A DNA stretch of 21,605 bases from an uncultured Coriobacteriaceae bacterium (GCA_900551595.1 URWR01000009.1:1-21605); one strand, 5' to 3'; numbered from the stretch's first letter, positions 6,944 through 15,144 are shown. Translations and numbers: made by a program. Notes: a model not told the origin generated them from the letters alone.

Positions 6944-9367
6944 TTATGAGTGCCGCGGATACATCGGACGTTTTTGATCTTTCTTGTTGTGTTTTACCTG
7001 GGAATTGCGTCGATAATTTGCATTGGTAGGACGCGGCCTATCATTTTTTGCTCCGGGCTTTTCTGTTTGTGATAGCTGCTTCGGCTGTGATGCTTTGGGA
7101 GCGCGTTTTACCAGATAGCAGTGGTGAACTTTGGGATTGCGCGCAAAATCTTCCGGGATAGTCTGCTTAGTAATGTCTTCGAGAACAACACCAGCTCGCG
7201 TGAGCTTTTCAATGTCCGGTTTAAAAGAGCGCAAGTTGCAAGAAAATACGCAAACTCCTTCTTTGCTGAGGATGCGGGAAATATTGATAAGAAGCTCAGC
7301 ATGATCGCGCTGCACCTCAAAAGAGCGTTTACGCATGCGCGAAGAGTTGGAAAAAGTCGGTGGATCACAGAAGACAAGATCATAGTGTTCATGTTGGTGC
7401 CGCTGATCGCTTACCCAAGAAAGAACATCTGTCTGAATGAAGCGATGGGTTTCTGCGGTAAAGCCATTGTGGCGCATATTTCTCTGCGCCCAATCCAGAT
7501 ATGTTTTTGAAAGATCAACGGTAACGGTGTTGTTTACCCCTCCATCAGCTGCATAGCAGGTTGCTGTTCCTGTATATGCAAAAAGATTGCAGAATCTGCC
7601 AGTGGCTGGGACGCGCTTCGCAAGTTCACGAATCATTGATCGTGTTTCGCGATGGTCGAGAAAAATACCACAGTCAAGATAATCATCGAAGTTGACTTCA
7701 AAAGTGAGACCGCCTTCTTCAATGAGTTTGGGGCGTTTGTGGCGAGCTTGTTGTTTATGACGGTTTGAGATTGAGGCTTGTGCGTATTGGGACCCACCCT
7801 TTGAGTGTGTGCGAACACGAATGTACATATCATTCGTATGTACGTTTAACACCTCTGGTGTAATGGCAAGAATGTCGAGCAGCCGTTTGCGAGCGAGATC
7901 TGAATCAATTTCCGATGGCGCAGCGTACTCTGAGATAAGACACCAGCGGCCCGAAGGAATAAGCTCACCTCCTGCTGCTTTACTCGGTCGAGCAATTCCT
8001 TCAAACAAATCGATAGAGACGGCGTAATCGGGAAGATCAGCGTCATACACGCGATAGCAGTGAATATCTTCTCGCTGAGCCCATTTCCTCAGACGGCGAT
8101 ACTTTTTTGTAAGTCGAGCGGCAAATTGATTAGAGGTAGGAATCAGGACAGGGACTATATGGTTGTCCCCAACGATCACCTGTACAGGATTTCCTTCACG
8201 CTCTGAGAGATGGTAGGAGCGCAATGTAGCCTTGCTGCGCGCATACAGAATCTCACTCGATTCGTAAGCTTGGCAACGAAGGGCTGCATCGAGCGTGCTA
8301 TCTGAAGATAGAGCTACAAGAGGTGTAGAAGCTGGCAGCGTTTTACCTATTGTGGACGCGTTGCTCAATATGGAGGCTTGTAGCGGGAGATTATCGGGTT
8401 CAGCAAGCGTGGCATCGATAAGTGCCAGCGGGGTAGAGGGAAGCTGAGCAATTGCATCTTGTAACGAAGACGTGTCATTTGTAGACAGCAAGATGGGCTC
8501 GACAGCAATTCCTGCGCTTCTCAGAGCGCTTCTGATGGCAGATTCCCATCCACGACGAGAATCACATGCTATGACATGTACATTGCGTGCTGCTTGTTGC
8601 TCAGATCGGCTTTGCGCTTCTGCATAGAGTGCATCCCAAGCGCTTGCATCGTGATTTGCCCAGGCATCAAATCCCCAATGGGGGCGGAGAAGTCCAGGAG
8701 CACGATCGAGTGCTTGAGAAATACCTTCGATGACAAGGGAGCCAGCTCCGGCACAGCCAACAATAAGTGAAGGATCTTCATGCCTACAGTTTCGAAACCA
8801 CTGCCCATAAGCCAGAAGGGCAGCGGCATAGTCGGCTCTGAGCTGGGGAAGACGAGTATTGTTTTTGTGGGAAAGCTCCCATCCACGACGGAACAGCGCG
8901 TCTCCTGAAAGGTCGATACCAATAGCAGCGCGCTGCTCGTGAATACGACAAGCAATACGCAGATCTGGATGAGTGGGATCTGTGGCGATGCGAATGCCTG
9001 CACGCGAAAGCATACGATCTGCGATACCGTCTTTGGTGCGTAAAGCTATGAACTGTGTATTTCTCAGATTCTCGTTTGTGCCATGAGCATCTACGGCGAT
9101 GCTTTTGCCGCGCGGAATATGATGCTCCCATGCGATATGAGCAACACCTTCATAGAGTTCATCAGAATCAGTAGCATCAATGCGCTCAAAAATGCAGATA
9201 ATGCGTGAGGCAATTCTTGACCAAAGACAAGCGCGGTATCCATCTTTGATGCTGCCTGAAAAGGTTACCTGTCCGGTGAGAGCGCGTACTTGGGTAAGAC
9301 CAAGAGATGCAAGTTCTGCAGAAAGCAGTCTCTCAAGGCCCTTGGGGCAGGTAGCTACAAACTCCAT
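6944..9367 (-). CDS. rlmL: RlmKL-type bifunctional 23S rRNA methyltransferase, RlmL half apparently degenerate
   Basis: 807 aa (E. coli RlmKL is about 700). The family methylates 23S rRNA at G2445 (N2, RlmL half) and G2069 (N7, RlmK half). An N-terminal THUMP region (1-160) includes the expected LFRRGWE (158-164). In the RlmL half the flanking DRAPGLLRPHWGFDAWANHD (221-240) is well kept. The SAM-binding motif, normally DPxCGSGT, is IVGCAGAGS (202-210), and I find no NPPYGER equivalent; the corresponding place (about 317-325) reads IDATLAEPD. The RlmK half is intact: DYLDCGIFLDHRETR (562-574), FAYTGTATCYAADGG (596-610) and DPPTFSNSSRM (668-678). A basic Lys/Arg/Gln-rich tail occupies the last ~50 residues. 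The start has GAAAGG 6 bases upstream. Divergent from the phosphohexomutase gene. Confidence 0.9.
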   Translation of the reverse strand: MEFVATCPKGLERLLSAELASLGLTQVRALTGQVTFSGSIKDGYRACLWSRIASRIICIFERIDATDSDELYEGVAHIAWEHHIPRGKSIAVDAHGTNENLRNTQFIALRTKDGIADRMLSRAGIRIATDPTHPDLRIACRIHEQRAAIGIDLSGDALFRRGWELSHKNNTRLPQLRADYAAALLAYGQWFRNCRHEDPSLIVGCAGAGSLVIEGISQALDRAPGLLRPHWGFDAWANHDASAWDALYAEAQSRSEQQAARNVHVIACDSRRGWESAIRSALRSAGIAVEPILLSTNDTSSLQDAIAQLPSTPLALIDATLAEPDNLPLQASILSNASTIGKTLPASTPLVALSSDSTLDAALRCQAYESSEILYARSKATLRSYHLSEREGNPVQVIVGDNHIVPVLIPTSNQFAARLTKKYRRLRKWAQREDIHCYRVYDADLPDYAVSIDLFEGIARPSKAAGGELIPSGRWCLISEYAAPSEIDSDLARKRLLDILAITPEVLNVHTNDMYIRVRTHSKGGSQYAQASISNRHKQQARHKRPKLIEEGGLTFEVNFDDYLDCGIFLDHRETRSMIRELAKRVPATGRFCNLFAYTGTATCYAADGGVNNTVTVDLSKTYLDWAQRNMRHNGFTAETHRFIQTDVLSWVSDQRHQHEHYDLVFCDPPTFSNSSRMRKRSFEVQRDHAELLINISRILSKEGVCVFSCNLRSFKPDIEKLTRAGVVLEDITKQTIPEDFARNPKVHHCYLVKRAPKASQPKQLSQTEKPGAKNDRPRPTNANYRRNSQVKHNKKDQKRPMYPRHS

Positions 9368-9662
9368 CGTCTGCCTTTCTTCATGAGGGGTTTTGCGCCG
9401 CTCTTATCGATAAAAAATGGTTGTTATTAGAGAGATAAATAATAAATGTAATGATTGTATCTTCATAAAGTGTCTGCACATGTGCTCACGTCCTTCTTCT
9501 CGCCGAAAACAGAGCGCGTTTACCCATGCCCGACGCATAAATGGCACGTGAGCGATACCATGTGGTCTAGTTGGGATTGTGCTTGGTGTTCAGGTTGGTT
9601 CTATGAAGCACGCCTGTGACATCGTGCACCAAAGTCGAAGGATACGACAAAGAGGATGTCAA
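9368..9662. other. Divergent intergenic region between rlmL and the phosphohexomutase gene
   Basis: About 295 bases without a gene. For rlmL (minus) a TACAAT -10 candidate lies at 9454-9459, without a clear -35. For the mutase (plus) TTATTA (9424-9429) and TGTAAT (9447-9452) are 17 bases apart and could be a weak promoter. An 8-bp perfect inverted repeat (separate entry) lies in the would-be mutase leader. The palindrome TTATCGATAA is at 9404-9413. No tRNA or riboswitch is recognisable. Confidence 0.4.
9484..9553 (+). repeat. 8-bp inverted repeat in the mutase leader
   Basis: GCTCACGT (9484-9491) and ACGTGAGC (9546-9553) are perfect complements separated by 54 bases, with a further possible T-G wobble outside. 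Within the loop, CCAT and ATGG can pair again. In RNA this could close a structured leader; it could also be a DNA operator or chance. Confidence 0.35.
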
Positions 9663-11384
9663 ATGGACAAGACTATTGAAGAAAGAGTAGAACTGTGGCG
9701 TGCTAATGTGACAGACCCTGATCTTAAAGAGGAGCTTGAGGCGCTCGTAGCTGCTCAGGATGAGGATGGTCTTGTCGACGCTTTTTATCGTGACCTTGCA
9801 TTTGGTACAGCAGGTCTTCGTGGTACGCTTGGCGTTGGTACAAACCGCATGAATGTGTATGTGGTGGCGCAGGCAACTCAGGGTGTTGCAGACTATCTCA
9901 ATGCACATTATGAGAATCCTACGATTGCTCTGGCGCGTGACTCAAGAAACAAAGGTGAAGATTTCCAGCGTGTAGCAGCCGGTGTTTTAGCGGCCAATGG
10001 CATTCATGTATATGTTTATCCACGTATTGAGCCGGTTCCTACGCTGTCTTTTGCCGTGCGCTATCTGCATACGTCTGCGGGCATTGTTCTTACTGCGTCG
10101 CACAATCCTGCCATCTACAATGGCTATAAGGTCTACAACGACAACGGCGGTCAAATTACAGATGAGGCGGCAGCTGAGATTTCTGCCAACATTGCTCAGG
10201 CCGATCCGTTTGCAGTTGCTTGCATGGATTTTGACGAGGGAATCGAAAAGGGACTTATCGAGTGGACGCCCGAGGAAGTTCTCGATAGCTTTATTGAGAA
10301 CATCAAAAAGGTTTCGGTTCCTGGTTTTAAAGCCTCTGATGACTACTCCGTCGTTTATACGCCGCTTAACGGAACAGGTATGGAGCTTGTAACCCGTATC
10401 CTGAAAGAGATTGGCGTTGAGAATGTAACGGTTGTCCCAGAGCAGGCCGAGCCGAACGGCGATTTCCCCACGTGCACCTATCCCAACCCTGAGTTTCGTG
10501 AGGCTCTCGATTTGGCGCTGCAGCTTGCAGAGAAGGTTAAGCCTAATTTGGTAGTTGCTACCGATCCGGATGCCGACCGTATGGGTACCGCTATTCCTCA
10601 CGACGGCGACTATGTATTGCTCTCGGGCAACGAAATGGGCGTGCTGCTTATGGATTGGCTTGCCTCTATGGCGGCTGACCGTGGTGAAGACGTTTCTCGT
10701 AAAGTTGCAGTATCCACGATTGTTTCCTCCGCGATGCCGGATGCACTTGCCCGTGATCATGGCTTCGAGATGCGTCGTGTGCTTACAGGCTTTAAGTATA
10801 TTGGCGACCAGATTGATCAGCTCAAAGATGAGGGCGAAGAGGATCGTTTCCTCATGGGCTTCGAAGAGTCCTATGGTTACCTGGTTGGTACGCATGCGCG
10901 CGATAAAGATGCTATTGTCGCCACAATGCTTTGCGTAGAGATGGCTTCACATTATGCAGAGCTTGGCATGGACCTTTATGAGGCAATGGATGCACTTTAC
11001 AAGAAATATGGCTACTACCTCAATGGCACCGTCAATGCTTCCTTCCCTGGTGCCGCAGGTGCAGAGAAGATGGCTCAGATCATGACCGATCTGCGTCAAA
11101 ATCCTCCGGCAGAAATCGCAGGCTATAAGGTTGTTGGTATGACCGATTATGCTGCTGGCGCCGAGATGCCACGCGTTTCTGGTTTGCAGAAGGAGGCTCC
11201 GCAGACACTTCCTTCCGCTAACGTTATCGAGTTCCGTTTGGAGGATGATAATAAAGTTATCTTCCGTCCCTCTGGTACGGAGCCTAAGGTGAAGGCATAT
11301 CTCTTCTCAAAGGGTGCCACACGCGAAGAATCTGAGGCGGTTCGCGATAAGCTTCGCGAGGCTTCCGAGGCTATTCTTTCCTAA
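9663..11384 (+). CDS. Phosphohexomutase (phosphoglucomutase/phosphomannomutase, PgcA type)
   Basis: 573 aa, matching the PgcA-type alpha-phosphoglucomutases of Gram-positives (about 580). It interconverts hexose 1-phosphate and 6-phosphate, supplying glucose 1-phosphate for nucleotide sugars, glycogen or surface glycans. All four active-site loops are present: TASHNP (phosphoserine Ser146), the metal site ATDPDADR (Asp301, 303, 305), sugar-recognition GFEESYGY (399-406) and phosphate-binding RPSGTEPK (535-542). The N-terminal FGTAGLRG (47-54) is also typical. The ATG at 9663 has AGAGG 7 bases upstream; the frame is open back to 9579 but that stretch has no family similarity. Whether glucose or mannose phosphates are preferred cannot be read from sequence. 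Strongly biased codons suggest high expression. Followed by a strong terminator. Confidence 0.94.
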   Translation: MDKTIEERVELWRANVTDPDLKEELEALVAAQDEDGLVDAFYRDLAFGTAGLRGTLGVGTNRMNVYVVAQATQGVADYLNAHYENPTIALARDSRNKGEDFQRVAAGVLAANGIHVYVYPRIEPVPTLSFAVRYLHTSAGIVLTASHNPAIYNGYKVYNDNGGQITDEAAAEISANIAQADPFAVACMDFDEGIEKGLIEWTPEEVLDSFIENIKKVSVPGFKASDDYSVVYTPLNGTGMELVTRILKEIGVENVTVVPEQAEPNGDFPTCTYPNPEFREALDLALQLAEKVKPNLVVATDPDADRMGTAIPHDGDYVLLSGNEMGVLLMDWLASMAADRGEDVSRKVAVSTIVSSAMPDALARDHGFEMRRVLTGFKYIGDQIDQLKDEGEEDRFLMGFEESYGYLVGTHARDKDAIVATMLCVEMASHYAELGMDLYEAMDALYKKYGYYLNGTVNASFPGAAGAEKMAQIMTDLRQNPPAEIAGYKVVGMTDYAAGAEMPRVSGLQKEAPQTLPSANVIEFRLEDDNKVIFRPSGTEPKVKAYLFSKGATREESEAVRDKLREASEAILS

Positions 11385-11404
11385 GGATATTGTCGAGCAG
11401 TAAG

Positions 11405-11432
11405 CGAATGTAGTTTTAACAACATACATTCG
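11405..11432 (+). other. Hairpin just upstream of the mutase terminator
   Basis: CGAATGTA (11405-11412) pairs with TACATTCG (11425-11432); GTT and AAC inside can extend the stem past one bulged A. It has no T-run and precedes the true terminator by 8 bases, so it may stabilise the mRNA 3' end or help termination. Confidence 0.6.
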
Positions 11433-11440
11433 TTACGTTA

Positions 11441-11477
11441 ATGCCCCTGACTAACTCGGAGTCAGGGGCATTTTTTT
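11441..11477 (+). terminator. Rho-independent terminator of the mutase gene
   Basis: ATGCCCCTGACT (11441-11452) pairs perfectly with AGTCAGGGGCAT (11460-11471) around a seven-base loop, followed by seven T (11471-11477). It is one-directional: the opposite strand lacks a T-run. Confidence 0.95.
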
Positions 11478-11572
11478 GTGAGCGCATTGAACTGAGGAAA
11501 TGCTTATGTATACGACAGACGATCGCTCTCAGTCGGCCCTGTCAAATTCAAGCAAAGTCCCACAGAGTCTAC

Positions 11573-12757
11573 TTATTCCTCAGTGTTTGTTTCTCCAGAG
11601 TTTGAGTTGGAAGAAGTTCCAGAATTTGAGCTGGAAGAATCTTCCGTATTTGAACTTGAAGAGTTATCGGTTGAGTTTTCATCGTCTGTGTTTTGATCTG
11701 TATTAGTGTTGTCTGCAAGATGAAGAACAAAAATCTGCTCGCTATACGAAGAGATAGTTGCTGCCGACCAAGGGCGTTTTGCAACCTCGCTTGAGGTGGG
11801 GTCGTAGACATTTACCGTTTGATCTTCATTGAGGCTGACACAAATGACATAGTGTGAATCTTCCGTAAGTGTGTCTGCGCGAACAAGGCAAATGACGGGG
11901 TGAGCATTCTGGAGCGATGCAACAATTTCTCCAGCACTAACCTCTGGCGTTTCACAATACAGACCTATGCCAGCAGCTTCTGAGCTGAAGAACTCTGCAG
12001 TTGTGTAGGCATCTCCAGAGGCATAGCCTCCATCAGCGGCAAGGGAGGCCATATCTGCTGGTGAGCGGTCGTTAGATCCTGTGAGTCCCATATATGCCAT
12101 AGACATACAGGTAGGACCCGAGCCTGATACTCCGAGAGGGAGTCCTGCATAGTCAACAAATCCCCAACGCTCATCCCAGTCGTAAAGCTCTGGGACTGTG
12201 CCTTGAGTAACCGTATCGGTGTAGGACTGAGAGGTCTTTTCGGCTGTTGGTACCTTCGAAACAAAATCGATAGCCTCAGGCTCTCTCAGGGCTAGCTGAA
12301 CAATGGATTCATTCGAGTACTTATCGGCATTCTTAGCAATTTCCTCGAGCTTATCAGCATCGGAAAGAGCGGAGTCAAGCTCGTTTGTAAGCGTATCGGA
12401 AATGCCGGAGGCCACACGTGCGTTTGATTGATCAACATCGACGGTCTCGTCTTTATTACTAGTGCAACCGCGTATGCAGCTAGAAACGAGCACAAGCAGA
12501 AGGATGACAATAACAATCGCTATTCCGCCTAGAAGCAGCAAACGCCTGTCGGGCAAAGACCGACCGTCGCGGAAGTTGATGTTATGTGATTGCAGCGAAT
12601 ACCCAGTGTCGTGCCGTCCTCTGAGCCTTCTGCCTTGTTGCTGGTGCTGACGGCCTGATCCCTGGCGTGAGGGTCGACGTCCTTGTCCTGAGCCCTGCCG
12701 AGAAGAGCGTGCCTGACGTGGCCTGCGCTCTTGGCGTGGTCTTTCGGATTGTGGCAT
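11573..12757 (-). CDS. Membrane-anchored C39-like peptidase-fold protein
   Basis: 394 aa, apparently a type II membrane protein. Residues 1-70 are an Arg/Gln/Gly/Ser-rich basic cytoplasmic segment, 73-92 a single membrane helix, 100-185 an acidic helical linker, 190-348 a C39_2-like domain, and the rest a Ser/Asn/Thr/Glu low-complexity tail. The domain begins YDWDERWGFVDYAG and holds SGSGPTCMSM (211-220), DSHYVI (His302) and VYDPTS (Asp319). In the family the nucleophile is the Cys of GCGPTS; here that position is Ser213, with Cys217 four residues later. His and Asp of the triad are present. It may be inactive, use Cys217, or bind rather than cut. The ATG at 12757 has AAGGGG 7 bases upstream; an earlier ATG (12805) lacks one. 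Divergent from the gtrA cluster. A cell-surface role is inferred. Confidence 0.85.
   Translation of the reverse strand: MPQSERPRQERRPRQARSSRQGSGQGRRPSRQGSGRQHQQQGRRLRGRHDTGYSLQSHNINFRDGRSLPDRRLLLLGGIAIVIVILLLVLVSSCIRGCTSNKDETVDVDQSNARVASGISDTLTNELDSALSDADKLEEIAKNADKYSNESIVQLALREPEAIDFVSKVPTAEKTSQSYTDTVTQGTVPELYDWDERWGFVDYAGLPLGVSGSGPTCMSMAYMGLTGSNDRSPADMASLAADGGYASGDAYTTAEFFSSEAAGIGLYCETPEVSAGEIVASLQNAHPVICLVRADTLTEDSHYVICVSLNEDQTVNVYDPTSSEVAKRPWSAATISSYSEQIFVLHLADNTNTDQNTDDENSTDNSSSSNTEDSSSSNSGTSSNSNSGETNTEE
11601..11672 (-). repeat. Three imperfect 24-bp tandem repeats in the C39-like gene
   Basis: Units at 11601-11624, 11625-11648 and 11649-11672 each begin TTTGA(A/G)(T/C)T(T/G)GAAGA on the plus strand. 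On the coding strand they give an eight-residue Ser-rich repeat (DNSSSSNT, EDSSSSNS, GTSSNSNS). The count could vary between strains. Confidence 0.7.
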
Positions 12758-12894
12758 AGTTTGACCCCTTCGATCGATGCTGTCTCGATACCTCATGCAA
12801 GACAACGGTTATATATACGAATGCTTATATAAAGAAAAGAATAGCGTTCTTTCCATGTGGGCGTGCTGCAGGTCGGCATGCGGAGCAATAACAG

Positions 12895-12913
12895 GTTATC
12901 GTGTTATCGATAA
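12895..12913 (+). promoter_or_regulatory. Repeated GTTATCG motif upstream of gtrA
   Basis: GTTATCG occurs at 12895-12901 and again at 12903-12909, eight bases apart; the second copy is part of the palindrome TTATCGATAA (12904-12913). It lies in the 219-base region between the divergent C39-like gene and gtrA, about 70 bases before gtrA. It could be an operator; no regulator is identified. TAATTA at 12920 is a weak -10 candidate. Confidence 0.3.
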
Positions 12914-12976
12914 AGACATAATTACGTAGCTAAGAACTTTCAAATGGCACCTATGCGGTGTGCAGGAGAGGTGTGT

Positions 12977-13399
12977 ATGGGCAAGCTTATCGAACAGTTT
13001 CTTAAATTTGGGGTTGTTGGAGTCATAGCAACCATTATCGATTTTGGTGTACTCGTTTTTCTTCATGAATGTTTTGGTATTGATCCAATCATAGCTGCGG
13101 CCATCTCATTTATTGTGTCGCTGATTTTCAACTACCTCGCGTCAATGCGTTTTGTATTTACGCATCGAGAGGATCTTTCAAAAGCTCGTGAGTTTGCCAT
13201 CTTTCTCGTACTTTCAATTGTTGGCTTTGCTCTGAATGAGTTTGTCATGTGGGGCGGCGAGCTGGTGCTTGAGGATATGGGCGTCAACTATGATGGCGGA
13301 CCTTACTATGTAGCGGTAAAAGTGTTTGCAACCTGTATTGTTATGATCTGGAATTTTGCGAGCCGTAAAAAGTGGCTCGATGCAAGTAGCGAGAAATAA
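12977..13399 (+). CDS. GtrA-family membrane protein
   Basis: 140 aa with four predicted membrane segments (about 9-30, 37-56, 72-96, 109-128), the normal GtrA layout. Members help move undecaprenyl-phosphate-linked sugars across the membrane for modification of surface polysaccharides or teichoic acids. The signature FLKFGVVGVIATIIDFGVLV opens the protein, FNYLASMRFVF (51-61) closes segment 2, and WNFASRKKWLF-like WNFASRKKWLD (125-134) ends segment 4. The ATG at 12977 has AGGAGAGG 5 bases upstream; the in-frame ATG at 12944 has none. It starts a three-gene run (gtrA, wzz-like, epsG) with gaps of 17 bases and a one-base overlap, so these are very likely one operon for surface glycan assembly. 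No partner glycosyltransferase is adjacent. Confidence 0.92.
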   Translation: MGKLIEQFLKFGVVGVIATIIDFGVLVFLHECFGIDPIIAAAISFIVSLIFNYLASMRFVFTHREDLSKAREFAIFLVLSIVGFALNEFVMWGGELVLEDMGVNYDGGPYYVAVKVFATCIVMIWNFASRKKWLDASSEK

Positions 13400-13416
13400 C
13401 GCTGGGCAGAGAAGCC

Positions 13417-13983
13417 ATGGCTTGGTTTTCAAAATATCTGCGCCTTCTTCCAGCGGTAATCGGTGGCTTACTCGGGCTAATAATCGGGTTGATTATCGGC
13501 CTGAAGAGCTTGGGACTGCCTCTTATGCCTGGATCCGTCATTGAGGTGTGTTATGTAGAGGTTGAGCAAAAATCAGATGCTCACTTGGTTTCTGCTCGTG
13601 AAGTTGCGCGAGATGTGGCGACATCTGCCATGATTCCAGCTCTTGTATCTACAGGCACAACGCCATCAATATGGAATGTCGTATGGCTGGGAGATTCAGA
13701 CCTAGTACTCATTGCTTCTGCACAAGAACAAACGGATGCGCTAGCTCGCATAGAAGAAGCAAAAGACAATCTTGCTCAAGCAGTTGAAGACCACAATACC
13801 AACTTGGAGTCTTACGTGCTTTGCGATGTGGTTCCAAGCAATGAATTGGAGCATAGGGCAACTGGTGTGCTTATGGACAGACTTGCTTCAACGATTCTTG
13901 TTGGTACAGGTATTGGGGTCTTAGGTGGGTTGGCTGTTTGGCATATTCGGCGAATGTGCGCAGGGGAGGATAAGCGACTTTGA
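13417..13983 (+). CDS. Wzz/YveK-like chain-length determinant-type membrane protein
   Basis: 188 aa with the two-helix hairpin architecture of polysaccharide co-polymerases: membrane helix 1 at about 9-29 (Leu/Ile/Gly-rich), an external domain (35-155), and helix 2 at about 157-177 followed by a short basic end. A coiled-coil-like segment lies at 104-125 (DALARIEEAKDNLAQAVEDH). The external domain begins with a beta-rich MPGSVIEVCYVEVEQ, like Wzz proteins. It lacks the Pro-rich motif of classical Wzz and has no fused or adjacent tyrosine kinase. The identification rests on architecture and context more than on motifs. The ribosome site (GAGAAG) is weak. The stop codon TGA overlaps the next gene's ATG, so translation is probably coupled to epsG. 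Confidence 0.65.
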   Translation: MAWFSKYLRLLPAVIGGLLGLIIGLIIGLKSLGLPLMPGSVIEVCYVEVEQKSDAHLVSAREVARDVATSAMIPALVSTGTTPSIWNVVWLGDSDLVLIASAQEQTDALARIEEAKDNLAQAVEDHNTNLESYVLCDVVPSNELEHRATGVLMDRLASTILVGTGIGVLGGLAVWHIRRMCAGEDKRL

Positions 13984-15067
13984 TGGTATATCTTGCCCTT
14001 GGCTTGAGTGCAGTGCTTCTCACAAAGGGTGCAACTACAACCGACAAGCTGTCTGTGCGGCGCTGCTTATGGCTCCTTGCTTTTCTCGTGCTCTTTATTC
14101 CTGCAGCCTTACGCCATGACATAGGAGTGGATTACTCACGTTATCAAGGCTATGAGGAGCTCTTTGATATCTATACTTCAGGCGGATCCATCTCTGAAGG
14201 GATGGATATAGGTTTTGTCCTTCTTATTAGGGTATTGGGACTCTTCACGCAAAATGCTCAGTGGCTCTTTGTGGTAACGTCTGCTTTTATTATTGGCCTT
14301 GTTCTACGGGCATGCCAAAAGCTATCTCCAGACCCCACGCTGTCAGTGGCGCTTTTTTTAGTAGCAGGCTTGTATCTTGAGTCGTTAAATATCGTAAGAC
14401 AATGGATGGCAATTGCCTGTGTTCTTAACGCGTTTATATGGATCAAAAACGACAGAGGTATGGATAAGATCCAGTGCTTTATTCGATATGCACTGTGGGT
14501 AGTGGTTGGCGCAAGCTTCCATGCAAGCGCATTGCTGTGGCTGGCGGTTTATCCACTTTTCTATCTGCCACTCACAGCAAACGTATGGTGGCAGTAACGC
14601 TGATAAGTACGGTAGGTCTTTCGGTGTGTGGAGCGTGGTTGCTGCCGACAGTGGCTGGTGAGCGCTTTGGTCGCTATCTCGTAGCTGGAGCAGGTGGTTA
14701 TGCATCTGCGGACCCTCATATCGATTCAATACTTACAGCGCTTGTCATGCTTCTCTTTGTATGCTGGGCGAGATGGCATGATAAAACATGGGATTTCTGG
14801 ACATGTTGTTTAGGGGTTTGTCAGGCACTAGGTGTTTCGCTGTTATTGTCAGGCTTCTTTCTTCCTGCAATTGTCGATCGCGTTGCTCGGTATTTTCTTC
14901 CCTTGTTAATCTTGCAACTTCCCTGGGCGCTTACTCGAATTGAAAATAAAGATCTCCGTCAGGCATATGCTTTAGGTATGGTTGCTTGTTGGCTTTTAGT
15001 TACTTTTATACGGGTTGGCCTTGGTGGACAATATGGCGTTGTCCCGTATCAATGGGTATTTGTATAG
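13983..15067 (+). pseudogene. epsG: EpsG-family polysaccharide polymerase, interrupted by a one-base frameshift
   Basis: EpsG proteins are multi-span membrane polymerases of about 360 residues. The N-terminal part (13983-14597) shows ALRHDIGVDYSRYQGYEEL, EGMDIGFVLLIRVLG, NIVRQWMAIA and SFHASALLWLAVY, all EpsG landmarks, then stops at TAA 14595-14597. The C-terminal part continues in another frame to 15067 (ATG at 14474 in that frame, membrane-rich, ending PYQWVFV). Together they give about 361 residues. Adding one T to the TTTT at 14557-14560 joins them as ...AVYPLFLSATHSKRMVAV..., so the loss probably happened there. No canonical -1 slippery heptamer is seen. It may be a real inactivating mutation or a sequencing error. 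A TTG at 13980 is an alternative start; GGAGG at 13965-13969 is the likely ribosome site. Confidence 0.85.
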
Positions 15068-15129
15068 CTAAAAATTGGGAATTTACCTATAGTTTATTCG
15101 TTGAAATGAAATTGAAACCTATTGGGCCG

Positions 15130-15144
15130 ATTTAATCATTAAAT
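15130..15144 (+). promoter_or_regulatory. 15-bp palindrome upstream of argR
   Basis: ATTTAATCATTAAAT is a perfect palindrome with a central C, about 85 bases before the argR start, within an AT-rich 163-base gap (15068-15230). ATTCA follows at 15143-15147 as one possible ARG-box half-site, but the full TGAAT-N4-ATTCA pattern is absent. It may be an operator, perhaps for ArgR itself. No confident promoter is visible in this gap. Confidence 0.35.

Noticed and set aside
9987..10895. 302-residue open frame on the minus strand, opposite the phosphohexomutase
   Set aside because: It lies wholly antisense to a strongly supported gene with biased codons, has no family motifs and no ribosome site; such shadow frames are expected there.
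14540..14600. Programmed -1 frameshift joining the two epsG halves
   Set aside because: No X XXY YYZ heptamer in the zero frame: CTT TTC would slip to mismatched ACT TTT, and GCA AAC has no good P-site re-pairing. A one-base loss is simpler.
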